A stretch of 43,093 bases of DNA from the NCBI GenBank assembly GCA_964404235.1, contig CAYOJL010000008.1, positions 1 to 43,093 of the forward strand, given 5' to 3'. This document shows positions 1 to 7,837 of this stretch, in pieces. Source of the stretch: CACEUX01 sp964404235 (lineage in GTDB: Bacteria > Fidelibacterota > Marinisomatia > Marinisomatales > UBA1611). Below the pieces are notes generated by a model. The model did no database searches. It saw only the letters and a program-made list of their open reading frames with translations, and was not told the DNA's origin. The position numbers were made by a program, and so were the translations under genes. Position 1 is the stretch's first letter, and each line of letters opens with the position of its first letter.

Positions 1-1051
1 CATCTTCTAGACATGCGTCTGCTGTATCTGCAAGTCCAGTTAATAGCTCAAAGGTATCTTCACCAATGGTCAGAACGTTACCGTTCCAGCCATCGCCATA
101 TGAATCGTTCATATATACTGTGAGCTCGTTGGCATCACAATCTACTCCAGGGGCACAATCGCCAGTAACGCTCACCCACTGGTTAAAGCTTTGACCACTA
201 TATTCAAGTGGACTTGCAATGTTCTCTGGAAAAGGGTCGCCAAACGTATGTGCTATATATTGAACCTCTGGACCAGCCTGCTCAAATCCAATACTGAACG
301 TGCCATTCCCGACGATCATGAGCCAGTAGCTACCCGCTTCTATTGCGGTAGAAGCTGTTAAAGCAACCTGCTGTTCACCTTCGCCAGTGAATATTTCGAA
401 CGCGTCTGTATTAGCAACCAGATCCGACACATTCCGGGTACCATCATCAGAATAAAGAGCCATCTGTACTAGCGTCTGGACAGCATTTACGCCAGCCAAA
501 ATAGATATGTATTCAGCGTCTCCAGCATTCTCAACTTCAATCCGAAAACCTAATAAATAATTTGGGCTATGAGTCGACCATTCCCCAAGCCATTCTTGGT
601 TACCAACATTACAATGATTTTGATAATTCGTAATACCAAATGTGACCGTTAAAGGATCTACATCATCTGTTCCAGCTTCAGTAACGAGACTCCCTTCTGC
701 ATCATAGATCGCATAGGCACACTCACCATCCCAAGCGCCTTCGTACCACACAGTTTCACCAAATTCACCAATTTCTCCATTAAACTCAAAAGATGCTTCA
801 TCACCATCTTCGATCGTGAGACCATCACCTACTAGCACACCATTGACGTATAGATCAAGTGATGCACCGTTCCAACCATCACCATAGGAATCCACCATGT
901 ACAGCTCATATGTCTCTGTACGATCATCTGTGGGTCTACGGTCTGGAAAACGGACCTCAACTTCATTCTTGCTCGGTCTCGTTGGGCTACTTTCTGCCCA
1001 CAAAGAGACGCCAAGAGCCAGAACAATCATCATTGTTATCGCTTTTCGCAT
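1..1051 (-). CDS. Secreted DSYGDGWNG-repeat protein, 3' end beyond window
   Basis: The reading frame is open from an ATG at 1051 to the left edge, giving 350 codons with no stop, so the C-terminus is missing. It begins with a Sec signal peptide (MRKAITMMIVLALGVSLWA). The motif DSYGDGWNG occurs twice, near residues 55 and 325. Each copy is followed by a short beta-rich stretch (LDLYVNGVLVGDG; VLTIGEDTFELLTG), so these look like two copies of one small beta domain. The segment between them is acidic and low in lysine, as in extracellular proteins. The motif is common in secreted proteins of marine bacteria, but I know of no assigned biochemical function. The missing C-terminus may carry a T9SS sorting domain, as several neighbours do; this is inference. 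A GGAGG lies 5 nt before the ATG, which fixes the start. Confidence 0.85.
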   Translation of the reverse strand, partial: MRKAITMMIVLALGVSLWAESSPTRPSKNEVEVRFPDRRPTDDRTETYELYMVDSYGDGWNGASLDLYVNGVLVGDGLTIEDGDEASFEFNGEIGEFGETVWYEGAWDGECAYAIYDAEGSLVTEAGTDDVDPLTVTFGITNYQNHCNVGNQEWLGEWSTHSPNYLLGFRIEVENAGDAEYISILAGVNAVQTLVQMALYSDDGTRNVSDLVANTDAFEIFTGEGEQQVALTASTAIEAGSYWLMIVGNGTFSIGFEQAGPEVQYIAHTFGDPFPENIASPLEYSGQSFNQWVSVTGDCAPGVDCDANELTVYMNDSYGDGWNGNVLTIGEDTFELLTGLADTADACLED

Positions 1052-1056
1052 TAAAA

Positions 1057-1061
1057 CCTCC
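1057..1061 (-). promoter_or_regulatory. Strong Shine-Dalgarno (GGAGG) of the DSYGDGWNG gene
   Basis: On the minus strand GGAGG is followed by a 5-nt spacer (TTTTA) and then ATG at 1051. It decides the start of a frame that runs off the window edge. Strong SD sites like this are not the rule among the other genes here. Confidence 0.7.
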
Positions 1062-1161
1062 AAGGGTTGTTTATTTTAAATTACTATTTATGTACGGTAG
1101 GTATGTGGATGCACTTATAAGGAAGAGATCTATAAACTAACTATCTTATCCAAGGCTCTGT

Positions 1162-1191
1162 AATATAGTACTGAGTGAAAAATATTTGCAA
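1162..1191 (-). promoter_or_regulatory. Possible promoter for the DSYGDGWNG gene
   Basis: Read on the minus strand there is TTGCAA, an 18-nt spacer, then TATATT, about 110 nt upstream of the start codon at 1051. Both hexamers resemble sigma-70 elements (4/6 and 5/6). The 190-base interval to the symporter gene has no other obvious signal. It is weak evidence in AT-rich DNA. Confidence 0.3.
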
Positions 1192-1241
1192 GGAGTAAAT
1201 CATACAAAAGAAATAAGAATAAAATAGGCATAAAATCGATA

Positions 1242-2708
1242 TCAGATCCAAGTAGGTACTGATGATGTTATATCCAAGAGTGGGAGTATAACAAAATATA
1301 GGAGTGTTACTAGTACAATGATCACCAATATATTCAATCTAAGACCCGCTCTTGCCATTTCAGGGATCGAGAGATGGCCACTGCCAAGGACACATGCATT
1401 AGGTCCGGTGCCAGATGGAAGCATAAAAGCACACGATGCCGCGATCGTGGCAGGTATCATCAACAGGTAGGGATGAAAACCTCCTGCCTTGGCAAGACCA
1501 GCTAGAACGGGTAAAAAGATCGCAGTAGTAGCTGTATTGGAATTGATCTCAGTTAAAAAGACCATTGCGGTCACAACCATTAATACAATTAGTAAGATGG
1601 GTATGCCTTCTAGGCTCATTGTACTAGCGATCCACTTGATCAAACCAGATGACTTGAAAGAGGATGCTATGGCCAATCCCCCACCGATCAACATGGAAAG
1701 GGCCCAAGGGATCTCTTTTGCATCTTGCCATTCAAGCAAACGTATTTCCTTACCATCTTCATTTTTACGACCACTTGGTAAACTAAATAAAGCTATAGAT
1801 GCTAGAAATGCTACTGTGGAATCCTTGACATATGCCTCTACCCCAAGAATACCTGACCACCAATTTCTAAATATGAAACCCAAAGCATAGAAAAATATAA
1901 TTATAGCAACTTTCTTTTCTCCTGATGACATGGGTCCCAGAGCTTGATACTCCTGTTCTATGATCTGGTCTGAACCTTTAAGCTCACCCTGAATTCCAAA
2001 ATATCTTACAAGATATATCCAAGTGATCGGTAAAAATACAATAACGAACGGGATCCCAATTTTCAACCAGTCTGTAAAAACAAGTGCAGGAGCTTCTGGA
2101 AAAATTTCTTCAACAGTACTTACAAAAAGAAGATTCGGTGGTGTCCCTACCAATGTCCCTGTACCACCAATACTCGCTGAATATGCAATGCAAAGCATTA
2201 ATGCTGGTGCAAATCTAGAGATATCAGCACCCATCTCTTGCTCTCGATATAATATTGCCATACCAATGGGCAGCATCATTAATGTAGTCGAATTATTGGT
2301 GGTCCACATAGATAGTACACCGGTCGCTATCATAAAACTAAGTATGATCCTCTGACGGCTTGTACCCAATGTTCTGATCGTGAACAAAGCGATACGTTTA
2401 TGTAGGTTATTGGTCTCAATTGCCTTGGCAACAAAAAATGCACCCAAGATCAGTAGCACAATATGATTTCCATAACTCGCCGCGATCTGACCTGAGTCAA
2501 GCACACCCAGTAAAGGGAAAAGCGCTATGGGTAAGAATGATGTAGCAAAAATAGAAATGGCTTCAGTGACCCAAAATACTGCCATAAGAAGGGATACTGC
2601 CGCTGCTCTCATGGCAAGGGGATCCATATTCTTTGGCGGTGGCAAAAACATCAAAACAATGAAAATGCTTATACCAAGTACAAGTCCGATCTTTTGTCGC
2701 ATGACCAT
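1242..2708 (-). CDS. DASS/SLC13-family anion:sodium symporter
   Basis: This 488-residue integral membrane protein has about a dozen hydrophobic segments and the hallmarks of the divalent anion:Na+ symporter family (SLC13/CitT/SdcS/VcINDY). The second substrate motif is canonical (NSNTATTAIFLPV, near residue 390). The matching first motif near residues 135-145 reads MWTTNNSTTLMM, where VcINDY has an SNT triplet. The C-terminal LPSGTGPNA segment is also typical. Family members import C4-dicarboxylates, citrate or sulfate with sodium; the substrate here cannot be told. The start could be M1 or M3 (ATG at 2702). It lies downstream of a terminator, so it should have its own promoter. The gene stands alone between the sigma factor and the secreted protein. 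Confidence 0.9.
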   Translation of the reverse strand: MVMRQKIGLVLGISIFIVLMFLPPPKNMDPLAMRAAAVSLLMAVFWVTEAISIFATSFLPIALFPLLGVLDSGQIAASYGNHIVLLILGAFFVAKAIETNNLHKRIALFTIRTLGTSRQRIILSFMIATGVLSMWTTNNSTTLMMLPIGMAILYREQEMGADISRFAPALMLCIAYSASIGGTGTLVGTPPNLLFVSTVEEIFPEAPALVFTDWLKIGIPFVIVFLPITWIYLVRYFGIQGELKGSDQIIEQEYQALGPMSSGEKKVAIIIFFYALGFIFRNWWSGILGVEAYVKDSTVAFLASIALFSLPSGRKNEDGKEIRLLEWQDAKEIPWALSMLIGGGLAIASSFKSSGLIKWIASTMSLEGIPILLIVLMVVTAMVFLTEINSNTATTAIFLPVLAGLAKAGGFHPYLLMIPATIAASCAFMLPSGTGPNACVLGSGHLSIPEMARAGLRLNILVIIVLVTLLYFVILPLLDITSSVPTWI

Positions 2709-2716
2709 ATATTAAT

Positions 2717-2743
2717 AAAAAAGGGGCTTTAAAGCCCCTTTTT
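2717..2743 (-). terminator. Intrinsic terminator after the sigma-factor gene
   Basis: A perfect GGGGCTTT/AAAGCCCC inverted repeat at 2723-2738 is flanked by A6 on the left and T5 on the right. It can therefore act on either strand. It sits 20 nt past the sigma-factor stop and ends only 9 nt upstream of the symporter start codon, so in practice it terminates minus-strand transcription from the sigma gene. Confidence 0.85.
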
Positions 2744-2763
2744 GTTCAAAACAAAAACAAGTT

Positions 2764-3717
2764 TTAACCTAAATATCTACGAAGGTTCTTACTTCTGGAA
2801 CGGTGTCGAAGACGCTGGATCGCCTTTTCTTTGATCTGTCTAACACGTTCCCTTGTCAGGTCAAATTCTTCACCGATCTCATTCAAGGTCATTGCACTAT
2901 CTCTATTAATGCCAAAATACATCTCAAGGACCACTCGCTCACGCTCGGATAAGGTCTCTAAAGCACCATTGACCTCCTCACTCATTGATTCCATCATGAT
3001 CTTCGCTTCTGGTTCCTCTGCCTCTGCATCTTCGATGATATCCAATAGGCTACTATTTTCCCCTTCTTGAAAGGGTGAGTTTAAAGAACTATGGCGCCGT
3101 GAATATTGCATGGCCATAAGCACTTCATCTCCACTCATCTCTAGCTGGGCTCCTATCTCATCACCTTTTGGCTGACGCTCTACTTCTGCCTCAAGTTTCT
3201 CTGCGGCCCTTGTAATTTTTGTGATCGTACCTACCCTATTAAGAGGTAAGCGGATAAGTCTTGACTGTTCTGCTAGTGCTTGTAGGATCGATTGACGTAT
3301 CCACCAAACAGCATATGATATAAATTTAAAACCACGTGTATGATCAAAACGTTTAGCAGCCTTGATAAGTCCCATATTACCTTCATTGATAATATCAGCT
3401 AGAGACAGTCCATTTCCTTGATATTTTTTAGCAACAGAGACCACAAAGCGCAGATTGGCTTCCACGAGCTCTTTCATGGCTCTTTCATCACCATCCTGGA
3501 TCCTTATTGCTAGTTCAACCTCACGTTCCGGAGGTAGGGGATTGAACCTACCGATCTCAGCAAGGTACATACTGATACTTCCACTGGAAACCTTACTGGG
3601 TTTTCCTTTCTTTTTCGTAGCGTCTTTTGCTTGTGCTTCTTTTTTGTTGGTTGCAGTCTTATTTTTTGAGTCAACAGGTTGTTGCTCTTCTTTCTTTGTT
3701 ACTTTGGTCTTAGGCAA
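2764..3717 (-). CDS. rpoD: RNA polymerase sigma-70 factor, short primary-type (RpoD/SigA-like)
   Basis: The 317-residue protein has sigma regions 1.2 to 4.2. Region 1.2 begins at ISMYLAEIGRFNPLPPERE (about residue 48), followed by 2.1-2.4 (ANLRFVVSVAKKYQ, DIINEGNMGLIKAAKRFD, ISYAVWWIRQSILQAL), 3.0 (RLIRLPLNRVG) and 4.2 (LTRERVRQIKEKAIQRLR). Region 1.1 is absent and replaced by about 45 Lys/Thr-rich residues. Short housekeeping sigmas lacking region 1.1 are normal in Bacteroidota-type bacteria, so this is probably the primary sigma or a close group 2 paralogue. The start is TTG, because no in-frame ATG lies upstream; a GGGAG sits 7 nt before it. The gene is followed by a strong terminator and is probably monocistronic. 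Confidence 0.93.
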   Translation of the reverse strand: MPKTKVTKKEEQQPVDSKNKTATNKKEAQAKDATKKKGKPSKVSSGSISMYLAEIGRFNPLPPEREVELAIRIQDGDERAMKELVEANLRFVVSVAKKYQGNGLSLADIINEGNMGLIKAAKRFDHTRGFKFISYAVWWIRQSILQALAEQSRLIRLPLNRVGTITKITRAAEKLEAEVERQPKGDEIGAQLEMSGDEVLMAMQYSRRHSSLNSPFQEGENSSLLDIIEDAEAEEPEAKIMMESMSEEVNGALETLSERERVVLEMYFGINRDSAMTLNEIGEEFDLTRERVRQIKEKAIQRLRHRSRSKNLRRYLG

Positions 3718-3792
3718 TGAAAGACTCCCAATTAAATATGGTTTATAATATGCTTTGCTCTGGATAAAGCCGGCGAATTTAGGATAATTATT

Positions 3793-4971
3793 CTATTTTA
3801 TAAACAGAATCTTCTGACTTTGTTTAATATGGTCAGTACTAGCCTGGATGAAATAGGTTCCCGATGGTACGTTCATAGCAGGTGACCAGACAATTTTATT
3901 TTGATGATCATCTAGTCTAGGAATAAAAAATTGTTCTATTTGTTGTCCGGTAATGGAATAAATTGAAATATCAACTGGTTGCTGTGTTATACCATCCAAT
4001 ACAAAGTAAACAGAACCATTGAATGGATTTGGATAGGCAGGAGACATACTAAAATATATTGGATATAGATCTTGATCATCTTCCATATCGTTATTGACAA
4101 GGTTAGGATAACTTACTATTCCATCACTATCAATAATGATCATTTCTGCATGACCGATCCCTATCCACTCTTCACTATCATTACCTGGTGGTTGGGTCAT
4201 AACAGCATAGTAATCAGATGATTCAGTAAAATGGAGTCCATTATTTCCACCAAAAACAAATAAGGATCCACCATCAGAGAAAATAATATTTAGCTGAGAC
4301 GCACTTGTACCTGCATTGATAATATTGATCACAGCGGTCTGAAAACCAATAACCATATCTTCATGCGATTCTATTTCTTTCATCACATATAATAATACCA
4401 ATTCAGAGTCTACTACATTTACCCACCCTGAGCTTTTCCAGTCTCCTCCACCAAACGTTTGAGGTGGGTATGACTCTAGCCATGACAGGTCAGATCCATT
4501 ATTAGTTAGAAGATCATATAGTGTCTGCTTATTCACTGTACCATTATGGATAAGAGAATAGGATAAATTATTTTTATAGAACATCCAGGGATGAGGATTA
4601 GGGATCGAATTCGATCCAGATGTCGCTACCCTCAAATGCCCCATACCGATCTTGCCCGATACAGATCCAAGTAAAGTTTCCACTGTATTCCAATAAAGTA
4701 CTGAGTCATTTGTTGCAGGCGACTCGGAACGATAGATCGGTGATATGGAATCTTGTTCACTATTATCATAGCTTAATAAGGCCCAACCATCTAGCATGGT
4801 CTCTGACTGATAGTAGAATGTAGTGAGTTGATCCTGTATCTCATCGTATTCAGTTTCAGAAAGTGTTGGGAATGTGAGATCGGATCTTGTACATACAGCC
4901 CAAAGTCTACAGGCATTTAGAGGTTGCATGATCATCAAGGCCAAAAGTGTTAATTTTAAAATAAGATCCAT
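3793..4971 (-). CDS. Exported class II glutamine amidotransferase-like protein with T9SS sorting domain
   Basis: I choose the ATG at 4971 (392 aa) because it opens directly on a signal peptide (MDLILKLTLLALMIMQ); a TTG at 5007 would add 12 residues. The signal peptide ends in PLNA followed by CRLWAVC. In class II (Ntn) amidotransferases of the YafJ/EgtC type the catalytic nucleophile is the N-terminal Cys of such a CR-x-x segment. Other family motifs follow: GHLRVATSG (about residue 111), HNGTV (about 142) and DSELVLL (about 188). The last 80 residues form a T9SS type A domain (AYPNPFNGSVYF to SQKILFIK). Class II enzymes normally transfer glutamine ammonia in the cytoplasm, so a surface-delivered member is unusual. 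Its substrate is unknown. It is the last gene of the envelope operon. Confidence 0.8.
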   Translation of the reverse strand: MDLILKLTLLALMIMQPLNACRLWAVCTRSDLTFPTLSETEYDEIQDQLTTFYYQSETMLDGWALLSYDNSEQDSISPIYRSESPATNDSVLYWNTVETLLGSVSGKIGMGHLRVATSGSNSIPNPHPWMFYKNNLSYSLIHNGTVNKQTLYDLLTNNGSDLSWLESYPPQTFGGGDWKSSGWVNVVDSELVLLYVMKEIESHEDMVIGFQTAVINIINAGTSASQLNIIFSDGGSLFVFGGNNGLHFTESSDYYAVMTQPPGNDSEEWIGIGHAEMIIIDSDGIVSYPNLVNNDMEDDQDLYPIYFSMSPAYPNPFNGSVYFVLDGITQQPVDISIYSITGQQIEQFFIPRLDDHQNKIVWSPAMNVPSGTYFIQASTDHIKQSQKILFIK

Positions 4972-5018
4972 TACGTTAAAGTTAGCTGAAGTAGGCGATA
5001 CTTTCAAAAGTTAACAGA

Positions 5019-6788
5019 TCAATCATTAGACTCAATATATTCTTCAATATGTCTCTCAAGTATATCTAAGGGGACCGCCCCGCTCCCTAGAACAACATCA
5101 TGGAAATCTCGAATATTAAAATCATCTCCTAATCTTTCTTCAGCTCTGTTACGTAATTCAACGATCTTTAATTCACCTATCTTATATGCCAAAGCCTGAC
5201 CTGGCCAAGCTATATATCTATCTATCTCTACTTTAATATCATTTTTGGTCTTTGCTGTATTAGATGCCATAAAATCAATTGCCTCTTGGCGGGTCCAACC
5301 AAGTGCATGCATTCCAGTATCAACCACTAAACGACATGCCCGCCACATTTCATAGGTAAGCTGTCCAAACTTACTATATGGATCATCATAGAATCCCATC
5401 TCTTCAGCTAATTTTTCTGAATACAATCCCCAACCCTCAACAAAGGCTGTATAACCTGCATAGCGCCTGAACATTGGTATATTATCCAACTCTTGGGCCA
5501 ATGCTATCTGTAAATGATGCCCAGGAACCGCTTCATGAATAGATAATGCTTCCATTTCATATTTTGGTCTGGTCTCCAATTTATAGGTGTTTGCCATGAA
5601 ATACCCTGATCGTCCAGCTTTTTGATTACCTGAATAATAATAGGCTGTTGGTGAAGCAGGAGCCTGATAATCAGGTATTGCTTTCACTCCATATGGAAGT
5701 CTTGGTAAGCGACCAAAGAACTTTGGCAGTTGAGCATCTGCTTTCTTACAAATTGCTCGATACCCATCTAAAAGTTCTTCTTCGGTGGTGTAATAAAAAC
5801 GAGGGTCCGTTCTTAAGAAGGTCAAGAATTCATCAAAGTCACCATCAAAATCAGATCCATTTATCACAACCCCCATTTCTTCTCGTATCCTTTCCACCTC
5901 ATCAAGGCCGATATTATGGATCTCTTCAGCGGTCAGGTCTGTTGTAGTATAACTCTTGATCTGGTATCGATAGTAATTCGCACCATCGGGAAAATCACTA
6001 CAGGCAATTGATTCTCTACATTGTGGCAAATATTGTTCTGCGAAAAAAGTATATAGCAACTTATAAGCCGGGTATACATCATCTTCCAATGTGCTTTTCA
6101 CCTTAGCTATTAGTTTTTGATGTTCATTGACCGGTATCGATTCAGAAAATTCTAGAAATGGTTTAAAAAGCGGTGAGTCTTCCAAAGGTGTTTCAAATTG
6201 AGATCGGATCTGTTCCGGCACTGCACTTAACACGATCTTAGGAGGTAACCATCCAGAGTCTAAACCTTTTTGCATAAGATCAATGGTCTGATCCACTTTT
6301 TTGGGAAAAGCCTTCAGTCTTGATATATAATTATTATAGTCCCGAATGGTCTTGAATGGCATATAATCAGATATACCAGCAAAACCTATCTGAATACCGC
6401 CCATTTGATCGATGGGCATTAGGTATGAAAGGAATGTAGTCCCTTCTATACTTTGTTTTATTCCATTTATATAGAGGTCATAATTGAGTTGATCCTCTTT
6501 ATCTAACTTTGATCTATCGATCGCTTCTACTTTTTGAAGTAGCTCGCGGTTCTCATCCTGGCGCTTTATGACCATGTCATAAGAAACATCATTCAGTTTA
6601 TCGTTAAAACGATCATCACCTAAACGAGTTGCCCATTCTGGATGGTCAACTATACCCTTATTCCACTGCTCTTCAAGAAGCTCATGAAATTTTTCTGATT
6701 CTGAGATCTTCCCCATATCGACTTCAGTCTCTATTTTTATTGAACAAGCTGATATTAGGATACCAGCAAAAAACATCGAACGCCACAT
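5019..6788 (-). CDS. DUF885-family lipoprotein, putative zinc peptidase
   Basis: The 589-residue protein starts with a lipoprotein signal (FAGILISAC, lipobox Cys15), so it should be anchored in the periplasm or outer membrane. It matches DUF885 over its full length. The diagnostic HEAVPGHHLQ is at residues 418-427, with a downstream Glu in FVEGWGLYSEKL (about 451). His418, His/Glu of the motif and Glu451 fit a zinc-peptidase site, and the C-terminal SGAVPLDILE segment is typical. Some DUF885 members act as dipeptidyl carboxypeptidase-like enzymes; specificity cannot be read here. It begins 5 nt after the PorV-like gene and is very probably co-transcribed with it. It may digest peptides delivered by the upstream receptor; this is inference. 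Confidence 0.9.
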   Translation of the reverse strand: MWRSMFFAGILISACSIKIETEVDMGKISESEKFHELLEEQWNKGIVDHPEWATRLGDDRFNDKLNDVSYDMVIKRQDENRELLQKVEAIDRSKLDKEDQLNYDLYINGIKQSIEGTTFLSYLMPIDQMGGIQIGFAGISDYMPFKTIRDYNNYISRLKAFPKKVDQTIDLMQKGLDSGWLPPKIVLSAVPEQIRSQFETPLEDSPLFKPFLEFSESIPVNEHQKLIAKVKSTLEDDVYPAYKLLYTFFAEQYLPQCRESIACSDFPDGANYYRYQIKSYTTTDLTAEEIHNIGLDEVERIREEMGVVINGSDFDGDFDEFLTFLRTDPRFYYTTEEELLDGYRAICKKADAQLPKFFGRLPRLPYGVKAIPDYQAPASPTAYYYSGNQKAGRSGYFMANTYKLETRPKYEMEALSIHEAVPGHHLQIALAQELDNIPMFRRYAGYTAFVEGWGLYSEKLAEEMGFYDDPYSKFGQLTYEMWRACRLVVDTGMHALGWTRQEAIDFMASNTAKTKNDIKVEIDRYIAWPGQALAYKIGELKIVELRNRAEERLGDDFNIRDFHDVVLGSGAVPLDILERHIEEYIESND

Positions 6789-6793
6789 TTGTA

Positions 6794-7837
6794 TTAGAAT
6801 GTAAAACTTATAGAATACCCTTCAATATTATTGAAAACACCAAAATCAGTGAAAACATAATCAATATTGACCATAGGACCTCTAGGTATCTGATACTTTA
6901 CGCCTGCTCCAAATGATAGTCCCTGTTCCGGGCCTATACCTATACTCTCACCATCTTCTTCAAATGATAATTCATAAAATGTATGCGATTTTCCAAATCG
7001 GAGAAAGACCATATCCATAGCACTATATTCGAGTCCCATATTGAGGTACTCCGGATTATTATTTGGATGGATGGCATCTACAGCGAATAGACATTTCATG
7101 TTTGATGCGAAAGTGAATTCCCGGCTGATACCAAATCTGAACATCAATGGTAATGGCCATTTTGCGGTACCAAGATTCCCATCGATCCTATCATTATTAC
7201 CATATATATTCTCATCCACATCAATATCCACCAGGGTATTATTACCCTCCATTCCTAGTTTTCCGCCAAAATTAGATACACTCATACCAATTCTTAGATC
7301 TCTCTTGGTAATGAAAAGGGTTCCAATATCGACTGCAAATCCTTGTGCACTCATCTGCCAAATAGACTCTTGAATGAATTTTGTTTGGAATCCAAAAGAA
7401 AATCGATCCGTAAGTTTTTTTGCATATGCGATCCCCATTGAGATATTACCTGCATCAAATTTTTGACCATACTCACTTGGCTCAGGATCTTGAACAGTCC
7501 TGACTATCATTTCATCCATTGTTATTGCAGTAAATGAAAAGCCAAGATTTCCATAAGTGCCCATTGGTACCACAGCTGTATTATAATAGTATTGTGTCTC
7601 AACTAACCAAGGGGTATAAAAGGATTGTACTTCAGGCCTGGATATATTTACGATCCCTGCAGGATTCCAATACAATGAACTCGCATCATTGGCCACTGAA
7701 ACATAGGCACTTCCCATCCCTAAAGACCTAGCTCCTGGACCGATCTCAAGAAAAGCTGCGGATGTGGTTGCAACGTTATTCTGAGAATATGCAACAGACA
7801 TCAAGAGGATAAAGGTCCATATAGATCTTCTCATCAT
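6794..7837 (-). CDS. PorV/PorQ-family outer-membrane beta-barrel protein
   Basis: The 347-residue protein has a signal peptide (MMRRSIWTFILLMSVAYS). The family signature follows at once: GPGARSLGMGSAYVSVANDA and SSLYWNPAG (about residues 33-63), characteristic of the FadL-like PorV/PorQ barrels of FCB bacteria. Alternating amphipathic strands run to a C-terminus ending in SISFTF, a typical last barrel strand. PorV is the T9SS shuttle that takes cargo C-terminal domains from the translocon to the attachment complex; PorQ-like paralogues are common. This copy may be dedicated to the large surface protein upstream, whose stop codon overlaps its start (ATGA at 7834-7837), suggesting translational coupling. 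The role as a dedicated shuttle is inference. Confidence 0.85.
   Translation of the reverse strand: MMRRSIWTFILLMSVAYSQNNVATTSAAFLEIGPGARSLGMGSAYVSVANDASSLYWNPAGIVNISRPEVQSFYTPWLVETQYYYNTAVVPMGTYGNLGFSFTAITMDEMIVRTVQDPEPSEYGQKFDAGNISMGIAYAKKLTDRFSFGFQTKFIQESIWQMSAQGFAVDIGTLFITKRDLRIGMSVSNFGGKLGMEGNNTLVDIDVDENIYGNNDRIDGNLGTAKWPLPLMFRFGISREFTFASNMKCLFAVDAIHPNNNPEYLNMGLEYSAMDMVFLRFGKSHTFYELSFEEDGESIGIGPEQGLSFGAGVKYQIPRGPMVNIDYVFTDFGVFNNIEGYSISFTF

Noticed and set aside
3718..3792. Terminator around GCCGGC between the amidotransferase and sigma genes
   Set aside because: The palindrome is short, the flanks do not pair further and there is no T-run.
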